Shown: positions 61,973 to 64,000 of the stretch, piece after piece | How the letters are laid out: each line of letters opens with the position of its first letter | How positions within the stretch are numbered: the first letter of the stretch is position 1 | Source of the DNA: Acanthochromis polyacanthus | Taxonomy: Eukaryota > Chordata > Actinopteri > Pomacentridae | Assembly (NCBI RefSeq): GCF_021347895.1 | Contig: NC_067121.1 | Location: 30,553,974 to 30,617,973, forward strand | Length of the DNA stretch: 64,000 bases | Direction of reading: 5' to 3' | Program-made: the position numbers and the translations under genes | Notes under the pieces: generated by a model | The model's input: only the letters and a program-made list of their open reading frames with translations | What the model was told of the DNA's origin: nothing | The model's database searches: none

Positions 61973-63870
61973 ATGGTTCGTAAATTTAAGTACCATGAAC
62001 AGAAGCTGCTGAAGAAGGTGGACTTTATCAACTGGGAGGTCGACAACAACCTGCACGAGGTCAAAGTGCTGCGGAGATTTCACATCGAGAAGAGAGAAGA
62101 CTACACCAAGTGAGTAACCTCAGCGTGCTGCTGGGACTGAGACTGTGTTATAAATTAGTAAGTCACACAGGTTGGAGTGACAAAATTATCTTACAAGTAC
62201 CGCCTCAGCTGAAATTGAACAGCACTAACAGTTGTCATAACAAATTTATATTTATGCTTAATCTGGGTTGTTAGCTAATAAGCTCATTGTTAGCTAACAA
62301 GAGCAAAACATTGGAGCTGGTTGAACCTCAAGACTGTTATCTCGATTCAAGTCTTCAACCTTTGGGTTTTAGAATTAGGGCTACATGTCACTGAATTCCA
62401 TGCTGGGTTATTTTCTTGATTAATTGATTATCAATTATCAAAGAGTCAGAAAATTGGTATAAATGTTCACAAGAGCTTCCCAAATACTCAAATGTCTTAT
62501 TTTGTCCACAACTTCAAGATATTCAGTTTACTGTCATAGAGGAGTAGGGAAATCAGAAAATATCCAAATTTAAGAAGCTGAAATCAACGATATTTTGTCT
62601 TGATTACTCAAATCGATTGTTAAAATAGTTGGCAGTTGATTTATTAGTTGACAAATGATCGATTAGTCATTGCATTCCTCATTTAAATTGGGTCATTTGG
62701 AGTCAAACCAAACCTCTAAATATTAAGAAAACAGCAGTAATCAGACCCATAGTACTGAAGATAGAGGAAAACAACTGGTGAGGTTTTGTTTGTCAAATTA
62801 CACTCATTGTGCACACACACAAAGAAATTGATTCCAGTGTTTTCTTTGCACTAAAGTTACTTGAACGAAATAAGACACATGCATTTAAACAAGGGCAACA
62901 AATTACAGACGGAAAACAAGTGTGTAACTTCTAAGTACAACTAGAGATATGTGTATAAACAAAAACATGTGAAGTAACCCAGAGTTTTAATGCACTGAAG
63001 CAAACTAATCAAAGAATTTAAGGCAGGAATCAGTTGACAGTGATGAACTCTATGCAGCTATAAAACCCTGGATTGTGTTAATTGTGGGGTTTTTTTGTCC
63101 TCTTGTGTCTCAGGTACAATAAATTGAGTCGTAACATCAGAGATCTTGCTCAAAAAATCAGAGACCTGGATGAGAAAGATGGCTTCAGAGCTCAGAGCAC
63201 ACATCGACTTCTAGAAAAACTGTGAGTTTCTGTTTGAATTTTTTGACAGAATCCACTCCAGCAAACGGTTTGCATCATTTCAACTTTATATTTTGTATTA
63301 ACACTTGTACTTGAATGCAGTATTACTTTTCCTCTGTGGTTTTGAAATGTTTGTGTTGTTATACAAGTCATTCTGAATCTTTACTGACATCACTGATGCA
63401 TTTGGTTCTTTGTGTTCAGGTACAGCATCGGTCTCATCCCCACCAAACAGAATCTGTCTCTCACAGAGAAAATCTCAGCCTCCTCATTCTGCAGGTAGAT
63501 AATGTTAAACTCAAATTGAGCACATAGATGTAACTATCCTTCTCCTGTCTGCCAGTTTATGTGATGAATGTGTGACTCCTGCAGGAGGCGGCTGCCCAGC
63601 ATCATGCTGAAGCTCCGCATGGCTCAGAATCTGAAGACAGCCATCACATTCATCGAACAAGGACGTATCCTTCTCTACTACACTACTTGCAATTTTTTAT
63701 TTGCACAATATTTCTTAAATTGCAATGAAGTTTTGTCTTCGTTTGGTTTGCATGTCTTCAATTAGTTTTGTTAGACTGATTAGATCTGTCTGCAGTATCG
63801 TCCTTGACTGCATCACAGATGTACGTGTTGGACCAGACATAGTTACAGACCCAGCATTTCTAGTCACAAG
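61973..63870 (+). CDS. imp3: U3 small nucleolar ribonucleoprotein protein IMP3 (partial, 3' end beyond window)
   Basis: The visible exons are 61973-62109, 63114-63221, 63420-63494, 63585-63664 and 63819-63870. They encode the first 150 codons of a protein of about 184 aa. The start [20 protein letters not shown] and the segments [40 protein letters not shown] and [17 protein letters not shown] are those of IMP3. The later part is the S4-type RNA-binding domain. The protein works in the nucleolus with MPP10 and IMP4 in U3-guided cleavage of 18S rRNA precursor. The last visible donor, AAG|GTTGTT at 63871, leads to an exon outside the window. The fourth intron has U12-type splice signals. I believe human IMP3 is a single-exon gene, so the split structure is notable. 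Confidence 0.93.
62110..63113. other. imp3 intron 1
   Basis: 1,004-bp GT-AG intron. No repeat with clear structure and no other gene is seen. Confidence 0.6.
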
Positions 63871-64000
63871 GTTGTTCTCCTGTGTTGTTTTGTCTTCTCA
63901 CAATTATTTTTAAAGACACTTCATGTAGAAAAGGATCTTTCACACAAACAGTCTCCTCTGCTAAAATAAGTTAACAGTAGATACATCTGCAAAAGCATCT

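Overview
The window is vertebrate genomic DNA, almost certainly from a teleost fish and probably a percomorph. Split genes with GT-AG introns encode clear orthologues of vertebrate proteins. The repeats are typical of fish: several Tc1/mariner families, L2-type LINE fragments, a tRNA-derived SINE, TTAA-flanked MITEs and long microsatellites. I cannot name the species.

Layout. From 1 to about 22.7 kb I find no gene. This stretch holds a decayed Tc1 (4.09-5.70 kb), an 862-bp element with a 9-bp target duplication (8.62-9.48 kb), an internally deleted Tc1 (11.28-12.19 kb), a Tc1 with a SINE inside it (13.87-15.08 kb) and two copies of a TTAA-flanked AT-rich MITE, one of them carrying a further nested element. 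bcl6 follows on the + strand: a non-coding first exon near 22.75-22.85 kb, then eight coding exons from 24,786 to 28,011 (636 aa, BTB plus six zinc fingers). It converges with cmpk1 on the - strand (six exons, 38,402 to 30,968; UMP-CMP kinase). cmpk1 and fam78b (+ strand, three exons, 39,577-41,535, 261 aa) are head to head across a CpG-rich promoter. slc35a3 (Golgi UDP-GlcNAc transporter) lies on the - strand from about 60.5 to 44.87 kb, with seven certain coding exons and a probable extra N-terminal exon at 57.1-57.2 kb. imp3 (U3 snoRNP protein) starts at 61,973 on the + strand and runs off the window after its fifth exon. Its fourth intron looks like a U12-type intron.

The genes do not form an operon or a shared pathway. 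They are a germinal-centre-type transcriptional repressor, a pyrimidine-nucleotide kinase, a conserved protein of unknown function, a nucleotide-sugar transporter and a ribosome-biogenesis factor.

The most informative non-genic signals are: (1) a family of TTAA-flanked, piggyBac-like non-autonomous elements with eight near-complete copies and one fragment, including one copy inserted into another at an internal TTAA; (2) four TTCN3GAA motifs in the presumed bcl6 first exon, which fit BCL6 autoregulation; (3) a U12-type intron in imp3; and (4) a long-TIR element with an exact 9-bp target duplication. I see no novel multi-gene system. All boundaries were read by eye from the sequence and reading frames, with no database search.
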